Origin: Streptomyces regalis
GTDB taxonomy: Bacteria > Actinomycetota > Actinomycetes > Streptomycetales > Streptomycetaceae
DNA length: 64,000 bases
NCBI RefSeq assembly: GCF_001509475.1
Contig: NZ_LLZG01000058.1
Coordinates: 1 to 64,000 of the forward strand
Reading direction: 5' to 3'
Shown here: positions 35,101 through 43,980 of the stretch, in pieces
How positions within the stretch are numbered: the stretch's first letter is position 1
Layout of the letters: each line of letters begins with the position of its first letter
Translations under genes and position numbers: made by a program
Notes under the pieces: generated by a model
Databases searched by the model: none
The model's input: the letters and a program-made list of their open reading frames with translations, nothing else
Told to the model about the DNA's origin: nothing

Positions 35101-36390
35101 TCAGGTCGCGACCCGCTCCGCCAGGGCCGTGCGCCAGGCGGGCGCCGGGCTCTCGGGGACGGGCTCGGCGCGGCGGCCGCCGCGTGCGAAGAAGTCGGCG
35201 AGCGGCAGGATCGCGGCACCGACGGTGACCGCGTCCGGGCCGAGCCTGCCCAGGTCGACGGTGACTTTCCCGGCCGGATGCCGCAGGGCGTACGCGGCCG
35301 CGTGCCGGCGTACGACGGGCAGGAGGTGGGCGCCGAGCCGGAGACCGGCCCAGCCGCCGATCAGGATGCGCTCGGGCTGGAAGAGGTTGATCAGGTCGGA
35401 CAGGCCCGCGCCCACGTACTCGGCCGTCTCCTCCAGTACGGCGAGCGCCACCGGGTCGGCCGCACCGCCCTCGGGCGGATAGGCGCCGGTCAGCATCGCG
35501 GCCAGCGCGGTCTCCTCGTCGGCGCCCTCCGGCAGGCTCCCGCCCTCCTCGCGCCAGCGTCCCAGCAGCGACTCGGCGCCCGCGTACGCCTCCAGGCAGC
35601 CGAGCGCTCCGCAGCGGCAGCGGCGCCCCCTGACCCGTACCGTCAGATGCCCCCACTCCACCGCCCGCCCGTGCTCCGCCTCGGGCGTGACCAGACAGGC
35701 GCCGACGCCGGAGCCGAACAGCACGACGACCGCGCTGCGGGCGCCGCGTCCGCCGCCGAACCACATCTCGGCCTGGCCGAGGGTCCTGGCGCCGTTGTCG
35801 ATGAAGTACGGGACGGCGTCCGGGAGTTCGGAGCCGTCACGCAGGAGCTGCTCCAGCGGTACCGCGTCCCAGCCGATCGTCTGCCCGTGCACCAGGGCAC
35901 CGAGCCGCGGCGTGTGCTCGATGATCCCGGGGACGCCGATGCCGACGCCGAGGAGCCGCTCGGGCCCGATACCGGCTGCCGCGAGCGCCTCGGCGACGCC
36001 GTCGCGCACATGGCCGACGATGCCTTCGACCTCGTACCGCTGCTGCGCCAGAGGCCGTTCGGCACGGGCGAGTTCGGTCAGGGTCAGGTCGAACAGCCCG
36101 ATCCGCACCCGGGTCTCGCCGACGTCGACGCCGATCATGTGACCGCTGCCGGGAGCCACGCGCAGGAGGATGCGGGGGCGGCCGCCGTCGGAGTCGACGC
36201 TGCCGGCCTCCTCGACCAGGCCGTCGGCGATCAGCTCGGCGACGACGTTGCTGATGGAACCGGAGCTGAGCCCGGTCGCCGGGCCGAGTTCGAAGCGGCT
36301 GAGGGGGCCGTCGAAGTAGAGGCGCTGCAGTACGGCCGTACGGTTGCCGCGTCTGAGGTCCCGTACCGTGCGCCCGTTCCGCCCCGCCAT
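35101..36390 (-). CDS. ROK-family transcriptional repressor
   Basis: The 429-residue protein has an N-terminal winged helix (TAVLQRLYFDGPLSRFELGPATGLSSGSISNVVAELIADGLVEE) and a ROK sugar-kinase-like domain. That domain includes GVDVGETRVRIGLFD, GVGIGVPGI, the Cys-rich zinc site CRCGALGCLEAYAG and a phosphate loop GSGVGACLVT. ROK repressors sense sugars or sugar phosphates. It lies 28 bp after the kinase-like gene on the same strand, so it is probably cotranscribed with it. Its regulon is unknown. Confidence 0.9.
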   Translation of the reverse strand: MAGRNGRTVRDLRRGNRTAVLQRLYFDGPLSRFELGPATGLSSGSISNVVAELIADGLVEEAGSVDSDGGRPRILLRVAPGSGHMIGVDVGETRVRIGLFDLTLTELARAERPLAQQRYEVEGIVGHVRDGVAEALAAAGIGPERLLGVGIGVPGIIEHTPRLGALVHGQTIGWDAVPLEQLLRDGSELPDAVPYFIDNGARTLGQAEMWFGGGRGARSAVVVLFGSGVGACLVTPEAEHGRAVEWGHLTVRVRGRRCRCGALGCLEAYAGAESLLGRWREEGGSLPEGADEETALAAMLTGAYPPEGGAADPVALAVLEETAEYVGAGLSDLINLFQPERILIGGWAGLRLGAHLLPVVRRHAAAYALRHPAGKVTVDLGRLGPDAVTVGAAILPLADFFARGGRRAEPVPESPAPAWRTALAERVAT

Positions 36391-36418
36391 GCGGCTCCCT
36401 TCCCCGGGCCCTCAAGAT

Positions 36419-37405
36419 CTAAGCAGTCTGGGCGAGTTCCTCGATCTCGTCCAGCGCTGCCACGAGTTCCGGCGCGACCACCGCCTGGACCCAGCGTTCC
36501 TCGTCGACGTCGACCGCTCGCGGGACCGTCTCGGTGAGCATGATCAGGTAGAGGTAGGCGCGGTACAGGGCCAGTCGCAGGCGGGCCGGGACATCGAACT
36601 CGGCCCGGCCGCCCGCCTCCCGGTAGCCCGCCAGGAACGCTTCGTCCTTCCTGATGTCCCCGAGCAGTGCCAGGGAGACGAAGTCTGCGAGGGGGTCGCC
36701 CCAGAACATCCGCTCGCCGTCGATGAGCCCGCCGATGCGGGGTTCCTGGTCTGCCGTGCGGTCCAGCAGGATGTTCCCGTCCCACAGGTCGAAGTGGACC
36801 AGTGCGGGGACCGTGACCTCGTCGAGCGCGGGGTAGGCGGGCCGGAGCATGCGCGCCACCTGGTCGGCGGAGCGGGGCAGCCGGGCCTCGTAGTCCCGGG
36901 CGTCGTCCAGGACGGCCTCGGTCATGGCGGTGAACGCGGTCCGCCAGTCGGGCGCGAGCGGGCCGAGGGCGTCGGAGGGGTAGCCGAAGCCCGGCCCGGT
37001 CACCGTGTGCAGACGGGCCACCTGACGGCCCAGCTCCCGGCGCAGCGGGGCCCTTTCGGCTTCGGGGAGCGAGCCGTTCCAGGGCTCGCCGGGGCAGGCC
37101 GTCATCAGCAGATGCGGTACGGCGGCCTTCTCGTCGACCACCACGACGTGCGGCGCCTGGACACCGGCCCCGGCGGCCCCGCGGTAGAACTCCGCCTCGG
37201 AGGTCAGCAGGCCGCGCTCGTAGCGCAGGCCCGGGACGGTGGACGCGGGCGGGACCTTGAGGATGTAGCGGCTGCCGTCGATGAGGAGGAGTTCCTCGAC
37301 GGTGTTGTACGTGCCGCCGCTCAGGGGCCGGACCCCGGCAAGCAGGCCGGGGTCGAGGCGCGCGCCCTTCAGTACGCGCCGAGCCCAGTTCCAGGAGTCC
37401 GTCAA
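36419..37405 (-). CDS. Aminoglycoside-phosphotransferase-like kinase
   Basis: The 328-residue protein has the APH/ChoK fold. GTYNTVEELLLIDGSRYILKVPP provides the nucleotide loop and Lys, LLMTACPGEPWNG the hinge, LVHFDLWDGNILLD the catalytic HxDxxxxN (about 210), and LIDGERMFWGDPLADF the metal-binding Asp. The substrate may be a sugar, an amine or a drug, and cannot be told from sequence. TTG 37405 is proposed because upstream residues are Arg-rich and overlap the P450 gene end; a GGGGCGG lies before it. It is 23 bp from the CYP102 stop, forming a likely unit with it and the ROK gene. Confidence 0.8.
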   Translation of the reverse strand: MTDSWNWARRVLKGARLDPGLLAGVRPLSGGTYNTVEELLLIDGSRYILKVPPASTVPGLRYERGLLTSEAEFYRGAAGAGVQAPHVVVVDEKAAVPHLLMTACPGEPWNGSLPEAERAPLRRELGRQVARLHTVTGPGFGYPSDALGPLAPDWRTAFTAMTEAVLDDARDYEARLPRSADQVARMLRPAYPALDEVTVPALVHFDLWDGNILLDRTADQEPRIGGLIDGERMFWGDPLADFVSLALLGDIRKDEAFLAGYREAGGRAEFDVPARLRLALYRAYLYLIMLTETVPRAVDVDEERWVQAVVAPELVAALDEIEELAQTA

Positions 37406-37428
37406 CGTACCGCCCCGTTCTCGCTGTG

Positions 37429-40400
37429 TCAGCCCGCGGCGTACACGTCCTCCACGTAACGCCCCTCCCGCACCAGTCCGTCGAGCCACTGCTCGGCGGC
37501 CGCCTCACCGGCGCCCGGCGTGCGGTCCCGGAACAGGGTACGGAACGCTTCCCGCACCCCGGGTGCCATTTTCGAACCGTCGCCGCAGACATACACCCGC
37601 GCGCCCGCACCGAGCAGCCCCCAGACCTCGTCGGCCTCGGCGGCGATGCGGTGCTGGACGAAGGTCACGCCGTCCTGCGGGGCGGCGCTGAAGGCGGGGC
37701 GCAGCGAGACCGCACCGGCGGCCTCGGCGGCGCGCAGTTCCTCGGCGTGCAGGAAGTCGGCGTCGGGGGCGTCGCAGCCGAAGTAGCAGAGACCGGGGGC
37801 CAGTTCGGCGCCGGCAGCTCGTGCCGCCGCACGGTCGGCGATGGCCCCGCGGAACGGGGCGAGGCCCGTGCCCGCCGCGACCATGACGACCGGTGCGGAG
37901 CCGTCGATCCGGAAGACCTCCCGGCACGGCTGCACCCGGGCATACACCGTGTCGCCGGGCTGGACGGCCGTGAGGTGTCCGGATCCGGTGCCCCGGTAGA
38001 GGCCGCCCTTACCGGAGCGGGCCGGTGCCTCCAGCAGGGACACCATCAGGTCCGCGTGGCCGGGGTCGAGGGCGGGCGAGGAGGAGATGGAGTAGTGGCG
38101 GGGGCGCAGCGGGGTGAGGAGGTCGAGCAGCGTCGGCCAGTCCAGGGCGCCCTGCAGGGCCGGGAAGTCCTCGATCACCTCTACGAGGGTGCGCGGATCG
38201 TCGGTCAGGTTCGCCAGCGCCATGCGCTCCGGCGGGCACGGGTTGGCGGCGGCAAGCGTGGACAGCTGGGTGGCGCTCGGGCGCTCCTGCAACTCGACGT
38301 GATGGGTGAGGAGTTGGCGTACCGTCAGGGGCCGGTCGACCGAGAGGCCGTCCCGGCGGGGGCGGGTGGCCCGGATGTCCAGGACGGTGTCGAGGTCGAT
38401 GCCGAGTGCGGCCGCGGTTCGCTCGACCAAGGCCGGCGCGTTGGCGGGCAACACGGTGAGGTGGTCGGCGGTGCGGTAGGTGACGCCTTCCGGGAGGGCG
38501 AGGCGGACGAAGCGCCTGCGGCGGGGGTGGCCGGGTGCGGTGAGGTCGTAGGCCTCGGTGACCGTCATCGGGACGAGGCCGTGCCGTTCGGCGAGGGCGT
38601 CCAGGGGGCCACCGGTCAGGATACGGACCTCGTACGCCGTCGTGGGCTCACCCTCGGCCGCGGCGGTGGCGTCCGGGTCGCCGTACTGCTCCAGCAGCGC
38701 CGTGCGGAGCCGGGCCGTGAAGTCCCGTATCGCGCCGGTCAGATCGCCGGAGGCGTCGGCGGCGGCGCGGTCGGTCAGGCGGGTGGCGCCGAGTGCGGCG
38801 AGGCGGTCGTCGAAGCGGGTCGGGACGTGCTGGTAGGTGGCGGCCCAGTTGCGGTCGCCGACGCCGAGGACCGCGTAGGTGATGTCCGTGGCGTCGGCGG
38901 CCTCCTCCAGCCAGGCGGCGAAGGCAGTGGCGTCGTCGGTGGGGCGGCCGTTGTAGGAGGCGGCGGTGATCACGACCGGGCGGTCGGTGGGCAGGGCACC
39001 GGCGTAGTCGTCGAGGGCCGCGACCTGCGTCTCGCAGCCGATCGCGGCGGCCTCGTTGGCGAGTTGGGCGGCGAAGTCGCGGCAGGTGCCGTAGTTGCTG
39101 CCGTGCAGAAACAAGGCGCTGGTGCCGGGGCGGACGCGGGCGGGGAGGGCAGCCGTGTCGAGCACGGCCTGCGTGGCCGCGGGGGCGGCGCCGGGCAGCG
39201 GAGTGTGGACGCGGTCGGCGGGCGTGCGCGGGGCCAGGGTCAGGGTGAAGCCGTCGGGCTTGAGGGTGAGGGTCTCCTTGATGGTGAGGCGGTAGTCGGC
39301 GTGGTCCTGCAGCCGGTAGCGGTGGACCAGCATCGCCAGCAGCATGGTCGCCTCGTGCAGCGCGAACTGCCGCCCGATGCAGGCGCGTTCACCGGTGCCG
39401 AACGGCTTGAAGGCGTGCACCGAGCGCGCCGCCTCGGCCTCGGGTGTGAAGCGGGTGGGGTCGAACAGCTCGGGGTTGTCGCCCCAGACGGGCTGCCGGT
39501 GCAGCATCGGGGCGAGGACGGTGACGGACTGCCCGGCACGCAACGGGATGCGGCCACCGAGCATCGTGTCCTGAAGGGCATGCCGGCTGAAGGCGGCGGC
39601 CGTGGGCCACAGCCGCAGCGCCTCGTTGAGGACCTGGCGGGTGTACGTCAGCTTGCCGACCTCGTCGTACGTCGGCTCGGGGTCGGTCCGCTCACCCCAC
39701 AGCTCGTCGACCTCGCGCTGCACGAGCTGGAGTGCCGTCGGGTGCTTGGCGAGGCAGTACAGCGCGAAGGACATCGCGCCGGAGGTCGTCTCGTGGCCGG
39801 CGATCAGGAAGGTGATGACCTGGTTGCGGATGTTGGCGGCGTCGAGGGTGCTGCCGTCCCGCGGGTGCTCGGCGGAGAGCATGAGGCCGAGGAGGTCCTC
39901 GGCGTCACGCTGGTCGGTGCCGGCGCGGGAGGCGATGACGTCGTCGACGACCTGGGCGAGATAGGCGGCGTCGTCCCGGAAGGCCGCGTCGGCCGCGGAG
40001 TGGTCCTGGCCCGGGACGCGGGCCAGGCGGTTCATGCTCCACTCCAGGCACCGCACCATCGACTCCACGAAGGGATGCGGCTCGGCCCGCTCGAAGGACC
40101 CGAAGTCATAGCCGAAGCCGGCCAGCCCGATGGTGTCGAGGGTCATGCGGGTCATGTCGTCGGGGACGTTCACAGGCCGTCCGGCGCGGGCGTCACGGTC
40201 CCAGGACGCGATGAGCCGCTGTGCCACCTTCAGCATCACGGGGTGGTAGGTGCGCATCGAGCCGAGCGCGAAGGCGGGCATGAGGATGTCGTGCGCTCTG
40301 GCCCAGTTCGATTCGTCGTTGTACGCCGTGAACAGCCCGTCGGCGGCGAACTCCCGCACGTTCTCCAGGGCGGGCCCGACGTGCTTGGCGAACCGCTTCT

Positions 40401-40617
40401 CGTCCGCGAGATCGGCCACCAGGTCCAGGTCGGCGGCGAACAGCGCGTCCCGCCCGTGCAACCGCCGCACGAGCACCGGCCCATGCTCCCGCATCAGCTC
40501 CATGAGCTGCTGGATCGGGGTACGGCCGGGTCCTACGGCGGTGATGTCGACGACGGGGACGCCGGGGAGAGTGTCGATGGTCCGCGGGTGCAAATCGGTG
40601 GGGGCATGGCGCGACAA
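37429..40617 (-). CDS. CYP102-type bifunctional P450/NADPH-P450 reductase
   Basis: The fusion of about 1062 residues resembles P450-BM3. The heme domain (1-460) has FLIAGHETTSG in helix I, LNEALRLWPT (ExxR) and FGTGERACIGRQFAL. The FMN domain starts near 490 with FLHGSNYGTCRDFAAQLA. The FAD/NADPH domain has RHYSISSSP, MVAAGTGLAPFRGA and YVCGDGSKMAPGVREAF. All cofactor motifs are intact, so it should be a self-sufficient fatty-acid-type hydroxylase in the cytoplasm. No in-frame ATG fits; TTG 40617 behind AAAGG gives typical CYP102 length and is proposed. Its upstream region carries a GTCTCACAC palindrome and a 20-bp motif shared with the LuxR-type gene at 42380. Confidence 0.92.
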   Translation of the reverse strand: MSRHAPTDLHPRTIDTLPGVPVVDITAVGPGRTPIQQLMELMREHGPVLVRRLHGRDALFAADLDLVADLADEKRFAKHVGPALENVREFAADGLFTAYNDESNWARAHDILMPAFALGSMRTYHPVMLKVAQRLIASWDRDARAGRPVNVPDDMTRMTLDTIGLAGFGYDFGSFERAEPHPFVESMVRCLEWSMNRLARVPGQDHSAADAAFRDDAAYLAQVVDDVIASRAGTDQRDAEDLLGLMLSAEHPRDGSTLDAANIRNQVITFLIAGHETTSGAMSFALYCLAKHPTALQLVQREVDELWGERTDPEPTYDEVGKLTYTRQVLNEALRLWPTAAAFSRHALQDTMLGGRIPLRAGQSVTVLAPMLHRQPVWGDNPELFDPTRFTPEAEAARSVHAFKPFGTGERACIGRQFALHEATMLLAMLVHRYRLQDHADYRLTIKETLTLKPDGFTLTLAPRTPADRVHTPLPGAAPAATQAVLDTAALPARVRPGTSALFLHGSNYGTCRDFAAQLANEAAAIGCETQVAALDDYAGALPTDRPVVITAASYNGRPTDDATAFAAWLEEAADATDITYAVLGVGDRNWAATYQHVPTRFDDRLAALGATRLTDRAAADASGDLTGAIRDFTARLRTALLEQYGDPDATAAAEGEPTTAYEVRILTGGPLDALAERHGLVPMTVTEAYDLTAPGHPRRRRFVRLALPEGVTYRTADHLTVLPANAPALVERTAAALGIDLDTVLDIRATRPRRDGLSVDRPLTVRQLLTHHVELQERPSATQLSTLAAANPCPPERMALANLTDDPRTLVEVIEDFPALQGALDWPTLLDLLTPLRPRHYSISSSPALDPGHADLMVSLLEAPARSGKGGLYRGTGSGHLTAVQPGDTVYARVQPCREVFRIDGSAPVVMVAAGTGLAPFRGAIADRAAARAAGAELAPGLCYFGCDAPDADFLHAEELRAAEAAGAVSLRPAFSAAPQDGVTFVQHRIAAEADEVWGLLGAGARVYVCGDGSKMAPGVREAFRTLFRDRTPGAGEAAAEQWLDGLVREGRYVEDVYAAG

Positions 40618-40684
40618 CTGCCTTTCGCGGTACGGGAGTACTGCGCTCCAGCGTGATCGACGCGCCCCGGCCGCCCGCACCCCG

Positions 40685-40705
40685 GCACTACATGATTGTG
40701 CAGTC
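40685..40705. promoter_or_regulatory. Shared upstream motif, copy 1 (before CYP102)
   Basis: CACTACATGATTGTGCAGTC (40686-40705), preceded by G, recurs at 42318-42337 with a single change, upstream of the PAS-LuxR gene. It lies 68 bp before the CYP102 start. A regulator binding site or shared promoter core is inferred. Confidence 0.55.
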
Positions 40706-40777
40706 GAAAGCGGCCCACAGGGCTTGTGTGAGCCCGTAGGACCGCTCAACGTCCAGGTCAAAGGCTCCGAGTCCGCC

Positions 40778-40811
40778 GTCTCACACGCAGTCTGTGAGAC
40801 ATGTGTGAGAC
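40778..40811. promoter_or_regulatory. GTCTCACAC/GTGTGAGAC inverted repeat upstream of CYP102
   Basis: GTCTCACAC (40778-40786) and GTGTGAGAC (40803-40811) are perfect 9-bp arms. A third GTGAGAC half-site (40794-40800) lies between. It looks like a TetR/GntR-type operator about 165 bp upstream of the P450 start. The rest of the gap 40618-41083 holds only a short hydrophobic frame that I do not count as a gene. Confidence 0.5.
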
Positions 40812-41083
40812 GGCGACGGCCCCGGAAGGTGAAGCCATCAGCGCCCCTTTGGGCTCTCCCCACCGACCCCGGACAGCGCGACGCCGTCCCGGATGAGAAC
40901 GCCATCATGCAGAGCCTGCAATGGCGGTGGTGTTCCTGGCACTGATGGGCGGTGCACTCGGGCCAGTGTTCATGACCACCCAGAACGCCATGCTGCTGCT
41001 GACCGCCGGGGCGTGCGCGGTGCTGTTCGGCGGGCGGAACGAAGCCAGCCGCAGACCTGCTGGCCCTGACGGTGTTTGCGGAG

Positions 41084-41905
41084 TCAGGCGAGGTTACCTT
41101 CCAGTGCGGTGAGGTAGCTGTCGATGAAGTGGTCGCGGATGCCGTCTCCGGTCGGGGTGAAGGCAGCCGTCGTCAGGCCCTGGGCACGGTCGGTCAGGCC
41201 GCCGAGGAAAGACGGGGTGGTCGCACGTACCTTTCCGCTGGAGTCGATGTGGCGTAGGACGTCCACGTGTTGGAAGGGGGGCTCCGGCGGCAGCAGTGGG
41301 ACGACATCGTTGTTGTTGACAAACCGGAACAGGCGGTTCTTGAACGCCTTGTTGCATGCGGCGGCCAGCTTGCTGTCGCAGGTGCGGGGCTGGCCGAAGG
41401 TGTAGACGCCGTCCGCCAGCAGTTGGGGGTCCTCCAGGTAGAGGCGGCAGCCGGCAAGCATGGCCAGTGCCCCGCCGAGGCTGTGGCCGGTCAACCAGAG
41501 GGTCTGGCCGTTGTCGTGGAACTCAGCGAGGGCGTCCTTGACCTTCGGGAAGACGGAGTCGAGGGCCTCGGCGAAGCCGTAGTGGACCATGCCGGTGTCC
41601 GCAGGTCCGGGACAGGGCGGTGTGGTGGCGTCGGTGAGCCAGTCTCGGATATTGGCGGGCTCGGTGCCGCGGAACGCGGTGATGACCATGTGTTCGTTGG
41701 CGGCTGTGTAGGCCTGGGTGTCCTGCAACGGGAAGGGCGGGGTGAACGTGGTGTGGTGGTGGCGGACCCGGTCGAAGCCCCAGTCCCGCAGTTGCTGGTC
41801 GATGATGGCCTCGTCCTTGTAGGCCAGGTCGGAGGCGCGGGCGAGCCAGTAGGCGTGGGTGAGGCTGTAGCCGGTGGCACGGTGGTCGATCGGGGGAACG
41901 GGCAT
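41084..41905 (-). CDS. Class 3 lipase-family hydrolase
   Basis: The 273-residue alpha/beta hydrolase matches the fungal-type class 3 lipase family. HMVITAFRGTEPANIRDWLTD supplies the oxyanion region, LTGHSLGGALAMLAG carries the nucleophile Ser (GHSLG, near 146), VNNNDVVPLLPP has the catalytic Asp, and DHFIDSYLTALE probably the His. No signal peptide is visible, so it may act inside the cell or leave by another route. It likely hydrolyses acylglycerols or other esters. Its start region lies next to an integrase remnant. Confidence 0.85.
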   Translation of the reverse strand: MPVPPIDHRATGYSLTHAYWLARASDLAYKDEAIIDQQLRDWGFDRVRHHHTTFTPPFPLQDTQAYTAANEHMVITAFRGTEPANIRDWLTDATTPPCPGPADTGMVHYGFAEALDSVFPKVKDALAEFHDNGQTLWLTGHSLGGALAMLAGCRLYLEDPQLLADGVYTFGQPRTCDSKLAAACNKAFKNRLFRFVNNNDVVPLLPPEPPFQHVDVLRHIDSSGKVRATTPSFLGGLTDRAQGLTTAAFTPTGDGIRDHFIDSYLTALEGNLA

Positions 41906-42182
41906 GGCGGTCGCCTCCTACGAGTCGCAGCGAGCAGGTGGCCGAGTGGCGTGATCGTTTTCTTCCTATCCGCTGTTCCGTGGGCGGGCGCGCGTCAGAA
42001 GCCGATCTTCACTCGAAAAGATCCAGCAGGTGTTGTTCCGGGGACAGGGAACTTCGCCCGCCTGGTCTGTGTGGGCGCGTTCGCCCGTCCTACGTGTCTG
42101 GACACATTCGCCGCGCAGGTCGTCGCCAAGGGCGTCAAGATCGAGGCAGGCAGCGCCCTGACGACGCGTGACCTGCGATTGC

Positions 42183-42293
42183 CACGCCTACAAGTTGATG
42201 GCCAGGCTCGGGCTGCGGCGGGTGAGGCTGTACGACCCCCGGCACAGTTGCCTGTCGTACGGGGCTCATGGTGCGGCGCTCAGGCAGGGATGA
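42183..42293 (+). pseudogene. Remnant of a tyrosine-recombinase (integrase)
   Basis: The frame LMARLGLRRVRLYDPRHSCL, then SYGAHG, resembles the box-II region of actinophage/ICE integrases (LYDxRH-x-CLS). It stops at 42291-42293, and the rest of the catalytic domain, including the Tyr nucleophile, is absent. It lies in the 474-bp gap between the lipase and the LuxR-type gene, which otherwise holds no gene I can support. A past integration event is inferred. Confidence 0.4.
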
Positions 42294-42316
42294 TGCACAC
42301 CGCGTGTGAGAAATTT

Positions 42317-42337
42317 GCACTACATGATTGTTCAGTC
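42317..42337. promoter_or_regulatory. Shared upstream motif, copy 2 (before PAS-LuxR gene)
   Basis: CACTACATGATTGTTCAGTC (42318-42337), preceded by G, matches the copy before CYP102 at all but one position. It lies 42 bp before GTG 42380, in a promoter-like position. Confidence 0.55.
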
Positions 42338-42379
42338 CATGGATGTGCGTCACTCTTGCGCCGAGGGACCGGAGGTGCT

Positions 42380-43024
42380 GTGGACTGGGCTCGGCCCGAG
42401 GCCGTGGTGTGGCGCAACCGCGCCCTGATGGTCTTCGACCGCGTCTCGGTGCCGATTGCGGTCTGCGATGTGTACGGCGCGGTTCTGCTGGCCAATCCGG
42501 CCATGGCGGCGGAATGCGGTACGACCCCGGGGCGGCTGCGCGGCCAGGACGTACTCGAACTGTTCCGGCCGCAGGAGGCGACGCAGGTGGAGCGCATCGC
42601 CGAGGCGCTGCGGCTGCGGCACCGGTCGCGGTACCAGGTGTCGGTGCGCTGGCAGGCGCCCGGCGGTGCGGAGCGGTACGGAGAGCTGACGGCGGACCCG
42701 GTGAGCGACACCGTGGAGGAGACGCCGGCACTGCTGGTGATGCTCCGCGTCCTGGGAGAGCGCGAGGCACATGAGCGCAGGCCCGTGAGCATGGCGCCCG
42801 TCGAGACACGCATCCTGGCGCTGCTCGCCGGGGGCGCCACCACCGCGCAGGCCGCCCGGGAGACCGGCCTCACCGTCGACGGCGTGAACTACCACCTGCG
42901 GCGCCTGTCGGCACGGTGGGGCGCGGCGAACCGCACGGAGTTGGTGGCCAGGGCCTATGCGCTGGGGGTCTTGGCTCCCGGGGTGTGGCCGCCGGCGCCG
43001 GCCGCCTCGGAGGGACCCGAGTAG
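42380..43024 (+). CDS. PAS-domain LuxR-type transcriptional regulator
   Basis: The 214-residue protein has an N-terminal PAS fold (ALMVFDRVSVPIAVCDVYGAVLLANPAMAAECG, then RGQDVLELF). The C-terminal helix-turn-helix is of the LuxR/GerE type: VETRILALLAGGATTAQAARETGLTVDGVNYHLRRLSARWGAANRTELVARAYALGVL. It probably senses a small ligand or redox state and activates transcription. GTG 42380 has GGAGG upstream with slightly short spacing. Its 3' end overlaps the convergent DUF3626 gene by 70 bp. The motif it shares with CYP102 suggests that it regulates the P450 and itself. Confidence 0.8.
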   Translation: MDWARPEAVVWRNRALMVFDRVSVPIAVCDVYGAVLLANPAMAAECGTTPGRLRGQDVLELFRPQEATQVERIAEALRLRHRSRYQVSVRWQAPGGAERYGELTADPVSDTVEETPALLVMLRVLGEREAHERRPVSMAPVETRILALLAGGATTAQAARETGLTVDGVNYHLRRLSARWGAANRTELVARAYALGVLAPGVWPPAPAASEGPE

Positions 43025-43878
43025 GCGGTCCCGGCCCCCTCGGGCGCGCCGAAGCGGGCGAGGGTGTGCCACACCATCTTCAGGTCCTGGAGCTCATGAC
43101 GGCCGGTGCGGGCGGCGTCGCCGATGACGCGCGGGTCGATGCGGCCGTCCTCGGCGATGCGGGCGCCGAGATCGGCGTACTCCTGGCCGCGGTAGTCGGC
43201 GTGGCGGTGCAGGTCTGCCACGGTGAGACGGTAGCCGGGGTGCCACTCGACCGGGAACGGCAGCAGACGGGCCGCGGTCTCGACGGGCGTGCCGCGGTAG
43301 CACGCGTCCAGGACGACGGCCTCCACGTCGCGGGCGAGGACGACGCCGCCGTGGACCTGCGCCTCGATGTAGTCGTTGAGCGCGTCCTGCTCGTCGGCCT
43401 CGGCGAGTGCGAGGAGGTGCATGTCGGCCGCCACTGCGAAGTCGGTCGGTTCGGCGGCACTGTCGGGGTAGCAGAAGGTGGCGCGGGCGAGTGCCGCACC
43501 GGTCAGCCGGAAGTGCGAGGAGCCGAACCGCGGGGCGGCGCCCACCACTTGCCGGCGGAAGTTCAGCGCGCCGTACACGGGCCGATCGTGCGCGGCCGCG
43601 TCGTCGTACGCCCCGCCGAAGATCCGGCTCTCCCAGCGCCAGCGGTCACCGCCGGGGTGGGCGGTGAGCCCGCCGTTGCTGGTGCCGGTGACGAACTGCG
43701 AGTGGTAGGCGCCGTCCTCGGCCAGCGCACGCAGGATCGGCACGCCCCGCACGAGCCGGTCCGGGTGGAAGTTGAGGGTGATGCGCACGTCGGGGTCGAG
43801 GGCAGGCCCCGTGGACGAGGCCGCGACATGCCGCAGTGCCGCCCGGGCCCGAGGTGACCCGACAGGGCCGAAATTCAC
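42955..43878 (-). CDS. DUF3626-domain protein
   Basis: The 307-residue protein matches DUF3626: DVRITLNFHPDRLVRGVPILRALAEDGAYHSQFVTGTSNGGLTAHPGGDRWRWESRIFGGAY near the start and PVYGALNFRR after it. Conserved His, Asp and Arg residues in these blocks suggest an enzyme, perhaps a nucleotide- or ADP-ribose-acting one, but no activity is established. It converges with the LuxR-type gene over 70 bp, which may allow antisense effects. It is divergent from the FBP gene. Confidence 0.85.
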   Translation of the reverse strand: MNFGPVGSPRARAALRHVAASSTGPALDPDVRITLNFHPDRLVRGVPILRALAEDGAYHSQFVTGTSNGGLTAHPGGDRWRWESRIFGGAYDDAAAHDRPVYGALNFRRQVVGAAPRFGSSHFRLTGAALARATFCYPDSAAEPTDFAVAADMHLLALAEADEQDALNDYIEAQVHGGVVLARDVEAVVLDACYRGTPVETAARLLPFPVEWHPGYRLTVADLHRHADYRGQEYADLGARIAEDGRIDPRVIGDAARTGRHELQDLKMVWHTLARFGAPEGAGTAYSGPSEAAGAGGHTPGAKTPSA

Positions 43879-43914
43879 TGGCTCCCCCTCATCAAGCTGC
43901 CTACCCTAGCCATG

Positions 43915-43933
43915 AACCTAGACACCCTAGGTT
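43915..43933. promoter_or_regulatory. AACCTAG-N5-CTAGGTT palindrome
   Basis: A perfect 7-bp-arm inverted repeat (43915-43921 and 43927-43933) sits between divergent DUF3626 and FBP genes, 48 bp before the latter. It contains TAGAC/CTAG steps rare in this GC-rich genome, consistent with an operator. Confidence 0.5.
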
Positions 43934-43980
43934 TTACGGAAGCCGAACCGACCCAATGCCCGTACACCCCGGAGACTCCC

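Noticed and set aside
37426..40656. A very long open frame (over 1000 codons) on the plus strand opposite CYP102
   Set aside because: Antisense frames stay open in very GC-rich genes because stops are rare; the predicted protein is Gly/Arg/Val-biased with no domain, while the minus strand has every P450/reductase motif.
40921..41112. Short hydrophobic frame starting ATG 40921
   Set aside because: One membrane-like segment, no good ribosome site, rapid loss of hydrophobicity and overlap with the lipase gene end; too weak to call a gene.
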